From contig NC_072453.1 in assembly GCF_027596085.1 (NCBI RefSeq), positions 2,501,448-2,565,447 on the forward strand: a stretch of DNA of 64,000 nt. Direction: 5' to 3'. Under the pieces are notes generated by a model. It was not told where the DNA came from. It saw nothing but the letters and a program-made list of their open reading frames with translations, and did not search any database. Numbering within the stretch: the stretch's first letter is position 1; each line of letters opens with the position of its first letter. This DNA is from Anoplopoma fimbria (lineage: Eukaryota > Chordata > Actinopteri > Perciformes > Anoplopomatidae). A program made the translations under genes and the position numbers. Below, in pieces: positions 31,025-42,684 of the stretch.

Positions 31025-31030
31025 TTTAAT
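31025..31030 (-). terminator. Probable poly(A) signal, rasd1 copy 1
   Basis: Minus-strand ATTAAA (plus tttaat), about 500 bp after the stop codon. It is conserved in copy 2 at 37691-37696. It is the best candidate for the 3' end of the transcript, though no transcript evidence is available. Confidence 0.5.
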
Positions 31031-31530
31031 ACGTCAAGATTTAGTTTGACTTCTTTGCAAGAAATTGACTTAACCAATAAATATACATTCACATAAAAAA
31101 CACTTTAGATTGCAACGAAAACATTCAAGTGTACTTAGCCATTATAAAACATATAATAAGATGTAAACAACACTCTTCCCCCAAACATTGAGTCTCTTTT
31201 CTCTCCCCTCTGGCCTCCGGAGAAGGCATGACGTTAACTCAACACGTTTTACGCATCGATGTGCGAGTCTCACAAGGTATGAAGCCACGCCAGGCGCTGG
31301 GCTCTGATTGACAGAACAAGCAATCGATCTCACATGTCTTTCTTTCTTTTTTTGGGGCAGTTCAAGAGGACTCTCGTGTCCAGTCAAGTGTCCTCGCAGA
31401 CGGCTCTGAGCCGGAGTGCACTGCGGCCCCGGCGTCTCCAGCCGGCCGCACAGATCGCGTCTCAATCTGACGCACCGGGGCTCCTTCTACTTTCAAAGAT
31501 TAACGTTGAGTTTGTGCCTCTCTGTTCCTC

Positions 31531-32562
31531 TTAACTGATCACACATCTCTCTTTCTCTTTGACCTGGCCGCCTCCTATGGCCTTCTCTTTAATGTACATG
31601 AGGTCGCTGTGCACGCTGGGTCTCCGTGCGCACGGGTTGACCATCCCAAACGCTTCCCCAATGTCCTTCATCTTCTTGTTTTTCAGAGACTTTCTGTGCA
31701 GCATGTCGCAGTACTGGACGGAGACCTTGCGGTGGAGGTCGGGGCTCATCTCGTGAGGTAGCTTGGCCAAGGTGAACAGAGTCTGGAACATCTTATCCAC
31801 GTTCTCGTTGCGCTTGGCGGAGATCTCGAAGTATGCGCACTTCTCATCCCCGGCCACCAGCTGGTCGATCTCCTCCTGCTGCACCTCCCGGTAAAACTCT
31901 CGGTCTCCCTTGTTCCCGCAGATGACCAGAGGCACGTCGATGTTCTCCTTGATCTTGTTCTTCAGGCACGACTTGGTTTCGAAGATCTGCCGCTTGAGCC
32001 GCTGCACCTCCTGGAAGGAGTCGCGGTTGTCCAGGCTGAAGACGAGGATGAACACGTCACCTGGGGAGGAGAGAGAAGAGAAGGAAGCTTTGGTTAACTT
32101 GTCCTGCTTTACAATCATGCAAAGTCTTGGAGATGCAACATGTGTGTTTTCTAACTATACAGTATCTGTGCGCTAAAGACGCGCAGTGATATCACGTTTG
32201 CAGCATTTTTAATTGCTCTTTTGCATTTCTTTCTACTTCTCTACGACTATTCTTCTTGCAAAAACACAAAGCAACACATGTGGATAAGTACCTGTCAGTA
32301 TGGATAGTCTCCTCATGGCGGGGAAAGGGTGGTTCCCTGATGTATCCAGTATGTCCAGCTGGTAGACTTCTCCCTTGATGCTGTACAGTTTCCTGTGAAA
32401 GTCATCGATGGTCGGCGTGTACTGCTCGTCGAACCTCCCGTTCAGGAAACGAGAAACGATGGCCGTCTTCCCAACTTTGGTGGATCCCAGAATGACCATC
32501 CTGTAGCAGTTCTTTGCTGGGATGTCATAATCGCTCTCGGAGGGAGACATTTTCTTAATCAT
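31531..32562 (-). CDS. rasd1: Ras-related GTPase Dexras1 (RASD1), copy 1
   Basis: Small membrane-anchored Ras-like GTPase; in mammals a glucocorticoid-induced regulator of G-protein and NO signalling. Two coding exons, 32562-32292 and 32060-31531, separated by a 231 bp GT-AG intron (phase 1, after the codon for T90), giving 266 residues (human protein about 280). Motifs: P-loop GSTKVGKT 26-33, effector YTPT 48-51, DTSG 73-76, NKGD 140-143, ISAK 170-173, and the C-terminal CaaX box CVIS 263-266 for prenylation. The N-terminus IKKMSPSES and the tail KERCVIS fit RASD1 better than RASD2. An in-frame TGA lies two codons upstream of the ATG, fixing the start. No defect is visible. The protein is identical to that of copy 2. 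Confidence 0.97.
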
Positions 32563-32700
32563 GATTCAATCTTGGAGCGAGGACTGCTTCTCCCTGGACA
32601 ACAGTGTGCGTAAAAGACGGATGAGCAGCTTGTGTTGGTCAGTGGAGATCTGTGTCGCTCTGCTGCGGTGTTTCTGTCTGAAATCCGGACTGGAGCCGTG

Positions 32701-32742
32701 TATTTAAGCCGGAGTGCTCCTCCTCCTCCTTCCCCACGTCAC
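32701..32742 (-). promoter_or_regulatory. rasd1 copy 1 core promoter (TATA-like and CRE-like)
   Basis: On the minus strand a TATA-like CTTAAATA lies at 32701-32708, about 140 bp before the start codon, with a CRE/E-box-like GTGACGTG at 32735-32742 just upstream of it. An inverted CCAAT (plus ccaat) lies near 32790. All are retained in copy 2. Their use is inferred from position only. I did not find a convincing glucocorticoid-response palindrome. Confidence 0.55.
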
Positions 32743-33146
32743 AGCTCAGTGAGGAGGAACTCGGGGCCTCATTGAGCGCTGGGAAAAGCGGACCAATCTC
32801 TGACTGGTGCGTCAGTTTCTGATTTATTTCTAAGACAAGAAGGGAGGGAGGGCTGGGAACGCAGAGACAAGCAGACCATCCAAAAACATTGGATTCTGTA
32901 ACATCAGGGCAAGTAGCACAGTGTGTGAAAACAAAGCAATAACTTACATGGAACTTTACAAAGTCAATCATTTACTCATCTTCCGGCATTTAACCCGGTT
33001 TGGCACATTATTGGACATCTGGTTGACCCTTGGACATTTACTAAAAACACTAAACTTCGTGAGCGGATGTGAGTTCTTCCAGAACGATCAAATATGTTGC
33101 TAGACAGTCCTTTTAAATGTGTGGGTATTATTTATGTCATTTTGTC

Positions 33147-33475
33147 AAGGTAGTTCTCCAATCAGAGGGTCGGTGGTTCGATACCCGGCTTTGGCAGTCG
33201 ATGTGTCCTTGGGCATTAACCCCAAGTTGCTCCTGAAGGCTTGCCATCAGTGTGGACTGGACTTAACCCCTAGTTGCTCCTGAAGGCTTGCCATCGGTGT
33301 GGACTGGATGTGAATGAATGTTAGTTAGAGTCTGATGGTGGCACCTTGCATGGTAGCCTGTCATCAGTGTGTGAATGGGTGAATGATATGTAATATACTA
33401 CTGACTGTAAGTCGCTTTGGATAAAAGCGTCTGCTAAATGACTGTAATGTAATGTAATGTAATGTAATGTAATGT
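33147..33475 (+). mobile_element. SINE with UnaL2-type tail, upstream of rasd1 copy 1
   Basis: A B-box-like ggtggttcgatacccgg near 33172, the body ccttgggcattaaccccaag, an internal duplication (33218-33267 and 33266-33309), and the tail gtaagtcgctttggataaaa then (GTAAT)n. The corresponding place in copy 2 (39858-40044) keeps both ends but has lost several internal blocks, so the insertion predates the duplication. Confidence 0.8.
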
Positions 33476-36078
33476 TACAACAAGCAGCACTGAACACAGT
33501 TTTCAGTTCATCCTCAGTCTTGCAGATCAATACAGTGAGCACATATCTGCACTTCAAGATTAGGCTTCAGTTATGTTTCCACTGCTATTGGATACAAAGT
33601 CACATGAATTCATGACTTTATTCACATCCTCAGTAAATGCTGCAGCTTCGTGTCACCAGGCAGAAGGAAGGAGGCTGCTGCAGTTTTCAGTGGAGTGGCT
33701 GAGGCTTGAGTTACTGCAGTTGTAAAAGTGACCAAAAGGGGGCATTCTGGGTATAATTTCACATGAAAAGGGCACGACTTACCTGAGGAAAAAGACTCAT
33801 GGTGGAGTAGCTTTGTGTGTATGGGTCAGAATATAAGCAGTTTCCATCTCTTTGTTCACTGGACTGCCTTCAAGAGATATATCTTTTTTTTTTTATCACA
33901 GCTGGGAAATAGCATAAAACATGTATCTTTAATTAAATAATTGACAGTCATTATAATAAAAAAGGAAAATGAAAAAGATGGTTGTATGGAGGTGGTTCAG
34001 TAGCGTTCATTAACTGAGTGTTTGCTGCTTTAATATGCAGATTTATTCAGTCAGGTGTGGAGAACAACTTACTATCTTGGTAGCACCATATGAAAATGTG
34101 AGAACTCTAATGCAGTTTGACACTTTTGTACAAAGAGGTTCATGCTCTGCAGTGACCTCTTAATGCCACTGTCTGTCATGAAAACAGTATAGTTGTTGCT
34201 GTAAGGTCCACTCTATTTTTTCTCTCATTTTATAAAGCTCTTTTTCTTTAAGTGCAGTCACATAAGCTCTCTTCAACCACATTGCCCCGCACTCAGCCCA
34301 GAAATACTAATAAATAAATATGGAGGAGAGCAATCGTACATTGTAGACACTAATGAAATAAATGTTCTTGAGAGCAGATAAAGGTTGGTCAAGATTGTTT
34401 TGTCTACAGTGTATCGCTGTTTCTATTTCCTTCAAAGTTGAACAAGAGGGAAGATTGCACTCACACAAGAAAAACATTGCATTTGTCCGTTGCAAAGACT
34501 TCAATTGAAGTGTATGGGAGAAGGAGCAAATATCGATTTGTTGTACAGTCATTGTAACTGCTCAGTGAGACTGTTCTTAAACACAGTGGAACAATACCAG
34601 AGACCTGAAATAAAAGGAAAAATATCAAACCCATTTACTTTGGATTATGACTCAAATTTAAGAACACAGGCTACCTATATAAATAGAAAAATAGTAGCCA
34701 CTAAGTAGCTACTGTTGGTAATCAAGAGAAACTAGCAACAGTACGCTTGATTTCAAAAATGATTCAACTGAAAAACTCAGCCCAGTGTTGTCAACTCTTT
34801 TCCAATGAAAGTAGCGAGCAGCACTAGCTCCAAAAGTCTCTAAACCTAGCAAGAAAGTCGTGATGAACATAAACAACAAACATGTCCATTGTTAGTACCC
34901 ATTGCTGTCAAGCTAAGAGCTTCTGGAACACTCTGATGACAGGCAGGTAGCTCGTCCAATCAGATCATTTGGGCCGAATTAAATTATTTGACCGCCTAAT
35001 TAGAGTCCTGCAACAGGCAGAGATACCAGATTTTTGTAATTTTTTTTGTCAAAGCATTTGAATTATTGATTTGGGTTGGGAAGTATTTCAACCAATATAT
35101 CAACATTAATATTTTACTAAGAAGATTACCAACCAATGCTTTATCCCAAACCACTCAAATGTGCTGCTAAATAGCTAAATTTAGGAGGCAAACACCTCCC
35201 AGAGGTTCCTTGACCTTTAACCTCAAGATATGTGAATGAAAATTGGTTATTTTGGTTACAATGAGTATCCCTTTACAGGCATACCCACGCAATAATAACT
35301 CTAAATAGTTTGGGGCAAAAAAACATGCCATCTTTTGCATGCAGTATAAATGTATTATTTTTGCCTATATTGTTAAAAATGGTGTGTTTGAATATGTCTC
35401 CATACTCTGGACCCTAAGTAGTCTTATAATTGCATTAATCTGATATGAATAGAAAGCTGGGACTGATGAGAGAGCTCAATATTCTTCATGTGTGACGATG
35501 TTGGTCCCAGATAGCAGCCAAATTTCACATGTCTCTTTTTAAAATGTCCTGTTTTGACCTCTAGGATAATCCCAGCCTGATTAAACTTTACAAGATTTCA
35601 AAAGTTACCAAAATTATAGAATTACTTTTTATATGGTGTACCTCAAGGTTTTGTGGAATTTCGGATGGATTTTTGATAATCTTTTTAATTGACAAGTGGT
35701 AAAAATGATACTTTTAATGTATCAACAGATCTATATAACAAATGGTATCAAACCCAAAAATTGCTGCAAAGCATATGACACATAATAGAGCACTGGGATG
35801 GCCATCATCTACTTCCATCATAATGTTCTAAACCGTTTAACACTTTCACAATTTTTTAATTAAAATAATCCTTTTTTCTGATCTATGACTAAATCACCTT
35901 GACACAGTGCTGAGTTGCACCTCAAATGAATATTCTTGTTTGCAGCTTTCAGATGATGTACATCACTTCTGTGTTTCATCTACTGCTGACCTGCTATCTC
36001 CCACTAAAGATCCCCTCTCCCCCCTAAAACAGACAAATATGGGTCTAAGGGTTAAATAGGCATAGTCTGCCAATCATC

Positions 36079-37007
36079 CTTCTTCTCTCCCTCCTTCTTT
36101 ATGTATTAATCTCCTATTTATGCACATTACTGATTTTGCTTCTTCCCCGGAGTTCTTGTGCTTTCTCGCCTCGCAGGTTCCCAGGAATCGGGGTTATATT
36201 TGGACTGTCATCGTGCCACCTACTGAGGCCCTGCTGACACCCACTACTACTACCACTATCATTATTAGTCACATTACTATTATTATTGCCTGTACTATTA
36301 CGCTTATTGACTTGCTTCTACCCTGGAGTCTTTGTGCTTTCTCGCTTCGCAGGCTTCTATAAATCGTGGCTGTACCTGGACCATGGATGTGCATCCTGCT
36401 ACGGCCCTGCTGACACCGACTGCTACCACCATTATTATTATTACTAGTCACATTACTATTACTATTACCTGTACCATTAAGCATTTTAGCTTTACTTCCA
36501 CCCTGAAGCCCTTTTGCTTTCTCGTTCTGCAGGTTTCCATGAATTGTTGTGGTACCTGGACCGTAGTCGTGCCTCCTGCTGTGAGCCGACTGACACCCAC
36601 TGCTACTTCGATTATTATTATTAGTCACATTACTATCCCTATTTTCATGGCTATAATTCTACTGTAATAATTGCTGCTGTTATTATAAGTAGTCTTATTA
36701 TATGAATAATTTATGTCATATACATTGAATGTGTTGTATCCAAGAACTGTTATGCTGCTCATTCTGTACACATGACATCTATTGCATTCTGTCCATCCTG
36801 GGAGAAGGATCCCTCCTCTGTCGTTCTCCCATAGGTTTCTTCCTTTTTTCTCCCTGTTAAAGGGTTTTTTTAGGGGAGTTTTTCCTGTGCCGATGTGAGG
36901 GAAGGACAGAGGATGTCGCATGTGCACAGATTGTAAAGCCCTCTGAGGCAAATTTGTAATTTGTGATTCTGGGCTATACAAAATAAACTGAATTGAATTG
37001 AATTGAA
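36079..37007 (+). mobile_element. Non-LTR retroelement insertion with (TTGAA)n tail
   Basis: About 930 bp present in unit B but absent at the matching site of unit A (near 30318). It contains a minisatellite, then a 3' region with ttctcccataggtttcttcc (36825) and ccctctgaggcaaatttgta (36937), ending gggctatacaaaataaactg and (AATTG)n repeats. That 3' end is a familiar fish repeat. Absence from unit A dates it after the duplication, or implies a clean loss from A. Confidence 0.75.
36140..36640 (+). repeat. Minisatellite, three units of about 180 bp
   Basis: Each unit carries a version of ttgtgctttctcg(c)ctcgcagg, an ACC-rich middle, and a run of (ATT)n with agtcacattactat. Units start near 36155, 36328 and 36505. 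They lie inside the retroelement insertion, and their open frames are by-products of the repeat. Confidence 0.85.
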
Positions 37008-37690
37008 TCCTACATGTCATGTTTTTACTTATTATTTTAAACGTTTGTGCATATATATATTCACACAATTCAGGTCAGAATGTATATTTATCTTTGGTGC
37101 TGAAGGGAACTTCTTCAGTCATTTAGATGGACAGGTCCATTTCATTCATGTGAATTCATAGAGGCTTAAAATGTGGGTTGTTCTACTAAACTTAGAGTCA
37201 CAGTGGTTCGAAACAGATCCCTGATACCATTATCATGGTTTAATGTTTTGACTTCAAACATTGGATCCTGTTCAAACAGCTACGAAAGGCCTGCTTTCTC
37301 AGAACAATTGGGCCGGTTTCTCTTTGCTGTGTATTTTCTGAATTTGATGAACTTCTCTTCTGTTTGTATGCAGTTGCAAATACTGATCTGCACCGATCTT
37401 TTCTGATCTTGGTATATTCTGCATTATAGATGGAGATTTTAGATATTTGCACCAGTTTTACAGCAACATTACACACATGCTGACAGATGTCCAGTATTTG
37501 GGCCACTGATGCTGGTTCTGCAAAGGTGCACGATGCAGGGTGCCTAAGGGGTTAAAACATGGTAGCAGTGTCTATGCGTGTGTTCACTGCATGTGGTTTG
37601 TGGGCTGCGTGTGAAAAAGGTCAACAGTATAACACGAAGACAAGAGAGAAGGAATGAGAAACAATGGAAAAATATGTTTTAGTTCATTTC

Positions 37691-37696
37691 TTTAAT
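37691..37696 (-). terminator. Probable poly(A) signal, rasd1 copy 2
   Basis: Minus-strand ATTAAA at the position equivalent to the one downstream of copy 1. Confidence 0.5.
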
Positions 37697-38229
37697 ACGT
37701 CAAGATTTTGTTTGACTTCTTTGCAAGAAATTGACTTAACCAATAAATATACATTCACATAAAAACACTTTAGATTGCAACGAAACATTCAAGTGTACTT
37801 AGCCATTATAAAACATATAATAAGATGTAAACAACATTCTTCCCCCAAACATTGCGCCTCCGGAGCAAAGAGTCTCTTTTCTCTCCCCTCTGGCCTCCGG
37901 AGAAGGCATGACGTTAACTCAACACGTTTTACGCATCGATGTGCGAGTCTCACAAGGTATGAAGCCACGCCAGGCGCTGGGCTCTGATTGACAGAACAAG
38001 CAATCAATCAATCTCAAATGTCTTTTTTTTGGCAGTTCAAGAGGACTCGCGTGTCCAGTCAAGTGTCCTTGCAGACGGCGCTGAGCCGGAGCGCACTGCG
38101 GCCCCGGCGTCTCCAGACCTCCCGGGTCAGTTTGAGCGCAGCCGGCCGCACAGATCGCGTCTCAATCTGACGCACCGGGCTCCTTCTACTTTCAAAGATT
38201 AACGTTGAGTTTGTGCCTCTCTGTTCCTC

Positions 38230-39270
38230 TTAACTGATCACACATCTCTCTTTTTCTTTGACCTGGCCGCCTCCTATGGCCTTCTCTTTAATGTACATGA
38301 GGTCGCTGTGCACGCTGGGTCTCCGTGCGCACGGGTTGACCATCCCGAAGGCTTCCCCAATGTCCTTCATCTTCTTGTTTTTCAGAGACTTTCTGTGCAG
38401 CATGTCGCAGTACTGGACGGAGACCTTGCGGTGAAGGTCGGGGCTCATCTCGTGAGGTAGCTTGGCCAAGGTGAACAGAGTCTGGAACATCTTATCCACG
38501 TTCTCGTTGCGCTTGGCGGAGATCTCGAAGTATGCGCACTTCTCATCCCCGGCCACCAGCTGATCGATCTCCTCCTGCTGCACCTCCCGGTAGAACTCTC
38601 GGTCTCCCTTGTTCCCGCAGATGACCAGAGGCACGTCGATGTTCTCTTTGATCTTGTTCTTCAGGCACGACTTGGTTTCGAAGATCTGCCGCTTGAGCCG
38701 CTGCACCTCCTGGAAGGAGTCGCGGTTGTCCAGGCTGAAGACGAGGATGAACACGTCACCTGGGGGGGAGAGAAGGAAGCTTTGGTTAACTTGGCCTGCT
38801 TTAGAATCATGCAAAGTCTTCGAGATGCAACATGTGTGTTTTCTAACTATACAGTACTCTGTGCGCCCTGCTTCCATGCGCTAAAGACGCGCAGTGATAT
38901 CACGTTTGCAGCATTTTTAATTGCTCTTTTGCATTTCTTTCTAATTCTCTACGACTATTCTTCTTGCAAAAACATAAAGCAACAAATGTGGATAAGTACC
39001 TGTCAGTATGGATAGTCTCCTCATGGCGGGGAAAGGGTGGTTCCCTGATGTATCCAGTATGTCTAGCTGGTAGACTTCTCCCTTGATGCTGTACAGTTTC
39101 CTGTGAAAGTCATCGATGGTCGGCGTGTACTGCTCGTCGAACCTCCCGTTCAGGAAACGAGAAACGATGGCCGTCTTCCCAACTTTGGTGGATCCCAGAA
39201 TGACCATCCTGTAGCAGTTCTTTGCTGGGATGTCATAATCGCTCTCGGAGGGAGACATTTTCTTAATCAT
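38230..39270 (-). CDS. rasd1: Ras-related GTPase Dexras1 (RASD1), copy 2
   Basis: Second complete gene. Coding exons are 39270-39000 and 38759-38230, with a 240 bp GT-AG intron at the same phase-1 site. The predicted 266 residues are identical to copy 1, including the P-loop, NKGD, ISAK and CVIS. I count about eight differences from copy 1 in the roughly 800 coding bases, every one synonymous; the intron differs more, by small indels (for example an extra 14 bp or so near 38866-38880). The promoter motifs and poly(A) signal are kept. It lies between copy 1 and pemt, about 7.8 kb from the pemt stop codon, so by position it is the candidate ancestral locus. Whether both copies are transcribed is unknown. 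Confidence 0.96.
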
Positions 39271-39408
39271 GATTCAATCTTGGAGCGAGGACTGCTTCTC
39301 CCTGGACAACAGTGTGCGTAAAAGACGGATGAGCAGCTTGTGTTGATCAGTGGAGATCTGTGTCGCTCTGCTGCGGTGTTTCTGTCTGAAATCCGGACTG
39401 GAGCCGTG

Positions 39409-39450
39409 TATTTAAGCCGGAGTGCTCCTCCTCCTCCTTCCCCACGTCAC
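39409..39450 (-). promoter_or_regulatory. rasd1 copy 2 core promoter (TATA-like and CRE-like)
   Basis: Minus-strand CTTAAATA at 39409-39416 and GTGACGTG at 39443-39450, in the same arrangement as copy 1. The 5' flank is nearly identical for several hundred bases, so the basal promoter was duplicated intact. Confidence 0.55.
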
Positions 39451-39857
39451 AGCTCAGTGAGGAGGAACTCGGGGCCTCATTGAGCGCTGGGAAAAGCGGA
39501 CCAATCTCTGACTGGTGCGTCAGTTTCTTATTTATTTCTAAGACAAGAAGGGAGGGCTGGGAACGCAGAGACAAGCAGACCATCCAAAAACATTGGATTC
39601 TGTAACATCAGGGCAAGTAGCACAGTGTGTGAAAACAAAGCAATAACTTACATGGAACTTTACAAAGTCAATCATTTACGCATCTTCCGGCAGCATTTAA
39701 CCCGGTTTGGCACATTGTTGAACATCTGGTTGACCCTTGGACATTTACTAAAAACACTAAACTTGGTGAGCGGATGTGAGTTCTTCCAGAACGATCAAAT
39801 ATGTTGCTAGACAGTCCTTTTAAATGTGTGGGTATTATTTATGTCATTTTGTCAGTT

Positions 39858-40044
39858 TCTCCAATCAGAGGGTCAGAACGAAGACACTTAACCCCTAAAT
39901 TGCCATCGGTGTGGACTGGATGTTGCATGAATGTTAGTTAGAGTCTGATGGTCACTTTTAATCAGTGTGTGAATGGGTGAATGATATGTAATATACTACT
40001 GATTGTAAGTCATTTTAAATGTTAATGTAATGTAATGTAATGTT
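39858..40044 (+). mobile_element. Internally deleted SINE remnant upstream of rasd1 copy 2
   Basis: Orthologous to the SINE at 33147-33475. Both ends align, but the B-box part, one arm of the internal duplication and most of the tail stem-loop are missing, leaving (TGTAA)n at 40020-40044. Confidence 0.7.
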
Positions 40045-41048
40045 ACAACAAGCAGCACTGAACACAGTTTTCAGTTCATCCTCAGTCTTGCAGATCAATA
40101 CAGTGAGCACATATCTGCACAAGATTAGGCTTCAGTTATGTTTCCACTGCTATTGGATACAAAGTCACATGAATTCATGACTTTATTCACATCCTCAGTA
40201 AATGCTGCAGCTTCGTGTCACCAGGCAGAAGGAAGGAGGCTGCTGCAGTTTTCAGTGGAGTGGCTGAGGCTTGAGTTACTGCAGTTGCCAAAGTGACCAA
40301 AAGGGGGCATTCTGGGTATAATTTCACATGAAAAGGGCCCGACTTACCTGAGGAAAAAGACTCATGGTGGAGTAGCTTTGTGTGTATGGGTCAGAATATA
40401 AGCGGTTTCCATCTCTTTGTTCACTGGACTGCCTTCAAGAGATATATCTTTTTTTTTTTTTTTCTATCACAGCTGGGAAATAGCATAAAACATGTATCTT
40501 TAATTAAATAATTGACAGTCATTATAATAAAAAAGGAAAATGAAAAAGATGGTTGTATGGAGGTGGTTCAGTAGCGTTCATTAACTGAGTGTTTGCTGCT
40601 TTAATATGCAGATTTATTCAGTCAGGTGTGGAGAACAACTTACTATCTTGGTAGCACCATATGAAAATGTGAGAACTCTAATGCAGTTTGACACTTTTGT
40701 ACAAAGAGGTTCATGCTCTGCAGTGACCTCTTAATGCCACTGTCTGTCATGAAAACAGTAGAGTTGTTGCTGTAAGGTCCACTCTATTTTTTCTCTCATT
40801 TTATAAAGCTCTTTTTCTTTAAGTGCAGTCACATAAGCTCTCTTCAACCACATTGCCCCGCACTCAGCCCAGAAATACTAATAAATAAATATGGAGGAGA
40901 GCAATCGTACATTGTAGACACTAATGAAATAAATGTTCTTGAAAGCTCCAGAGCAGATAGAGGTTGGTCAAGATTGTTTTGTCTACAGTGTATCGCTGTT
41001 TCTATTTCCTTCAAAGTTGAACAAGAGAGAAGATTGCACTCACACAAG

Positions 41049-41440
41049 GTGGAGTAGCTTTGTGTGTATGGGTCAGAATATAAGCAGTTTCCATCTCTTT
41101 GTTCACTGGACTGCTTTCAAGAGATTTATTTTATCCCAGTTGGCAAAAAGTAAACATTTATCTTTAAGGAAAGAATTGACAGTCATTATAATAAAAAAAT
41201 GAAAGTGAAAAAGATATGTATATGGAGGTGGTTCAGTAGCGCTTTATAAACTGAATGAAGTTTGTGCAAAGTGAAGGTGAGGGGTTCAAAAGAAGGCACC
41301 AGAACATCCGTTTTATGTTTTTGTGAGTGTTTGCTGCTTTAATATGCAGATTTATTCAGCCAGGTGGGAAAAACAACGTACTCTGTAGCCCCATATGAAA
41401 ACTTTAATACAGTTTGACGCTTTTGTACAATGCGGCTCAT
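41049..41440. repeat. Diverged extra copy of the rasd1 upstream segment, first part
   Basis: It matches 33801-34150 and 40371-40725 (ggtggagtagctttgtgtgt at its start) but has many substitutions beyond the first 100 bp. It continues after the foreign block, from 44449 onwards. Confidence 0.8.
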
Positions 41441-42206
41441 GATAAGTGCATTCAAGGGTCCAGCCGTGAATGTTTTCTCAAAAGCCCTGAATCTTTTAGG
41501 TTTTATACCTTCAACTTTGTGTAATTTTCCCCAAGTCTCTTTGACTATTCGGCATTGTCATTGGTGTTGATCATTGCTACTACAACTATGCTATCACTAA
41601 AGAAAAAAAAAAAAGGGTACTGATGACTACATTTACTTGGTTTTGTGTGGGATCCTTGATTTGCAGTTTGAGCAGCCCATGTTATTATGATATGGATTCA
41701 AATGTAGCAGACTTGATACTACAGCAGAGTATAACAAAGATAGATTTAAATGTTACTAATGCCTTTTAACCCATATATAATGGAACTTAAAAATGTAACA
41801 GCTAAGCATATTACTTTTTTAGATGGCAGGAATGAGAATTAGTCTTACTCTACATTTATTGTTTTATGGTTTTCAGAAGTAAGACAGTTGGATTTGTTTT
41901 CCCTTTGCTGTTTTGTTTTTCCCAAATTATGTATAGTTTTTAGACATTTGATCATCAATTGTTTGGAAAACAGTGCACATCGCTGCTGTAAATGGGAAAA
42001 TAATCACAATAGTGGAAAATGTCCCCCTCTTCTTCTGCAATACTTTAATGACACCTGACCGGACAGCTAGGCCCACCAACTGTTTATCTGGATGGACCAA
42101 CTCTTCATATTTACATATTAGAAATGCATTAAAGGTGTATTCATTTATTTTCATGATTATCTGAAAATGTGTTCAGAAAGAGTGCTGACCCCCTGGCATT
42201 GCAGAC
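41441..42206. other. Foreign block in unit B, unassigned part
   Basis: No counterpart in unit A, no coding region, no recognised element. It has an A-run near 41605-41615. Confidence 0.4.
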
Positions 42207-42417
42207 TAGCTCTAGGAACATGGAATGACACAGCTGGTGCAGGAGGTGGAACGATACCATTAGATGTAGTTGGAACCGAGGAACCAGAGGGTTGCCTCTA
42301 TGCGACTGCGAGTCGCTGAGGAAAAGTCTCTACTGTTGTTTGTCCCTATGCACAAATTAGCAATTCGGAGTACTCGGCCTTCTTGGAGCCTTTGGTGGCG
42401 TTCTGGAAAAGGCGCCA
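42207..42417 (+). mobile_element. Decayed LINE endonuclease fragment
   Basis: The run tagctctaggaacatggaat, then ctactgttgtttgtccctat and attcggagtactcggcct recalls the apurinic-type endonuclease region of fish non-LTR elements, reading roughly as L-G-T-W-N near the start and later a phrase ending SEY. The frame is disrupted by deletions. It may belong to the same kind of RTE-like LINE as 17365-17605. Confidence 0.55.
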
Positions 42418-42684
42418 AAAAACAGTCATAATAAAACTGTCATAACAAAGACAGCAGATATCTTAAAGTTTGACCACACAACCTCAACATAGGTACAAAC
42501 TAAACTTTTTGTTTGTCCTGCTTTGAGGAACCTTTGATCACTAAACAAGCCAAGCCATGCTGCCTTCAGATAAAGGCTTTCCCCTTCGGTTCCCACCGAA
42601 GAAAGCTCTCCTAGTAAGTGTGACTGCCCCCTGATCCTTTACACTCTGGGGTAATCAATAAGTGTTTTGTTTTGTCTGCTTCGA

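Larger units (their letters stand above)
29352..35170. repeat. Duplication unit A (contains rasd1 copy 1)
   Basis: This unit is collinear with 35203-45490. Similarity is uneven. From 29352 to about 30785 it is clearly diverged with many small indels. From about 30785 to 34469 it is almost identical to 37440-41048. From about 34440 to 34982 it is almost identical to about 44760-45302. From 34983 to 35162 it is again strongly diverged from 45303-45490. Estimates are by eye. Confidence 0.85.

Noticed and set aside
31142..31465. Minus-strand open frame just downstream of rasd1 copy 1 (similar one at 37789-38007)
   Set aside because: It lies in the probable 3' UTR, differs in frame and length between copies and has no homology I recognise.
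36120..36667. Open frames across the minisatellite on both strands
   Set aside because: The apparent protein repeats follow the 180 bp DNA repeat and exist in several frames, so they are a by-product.
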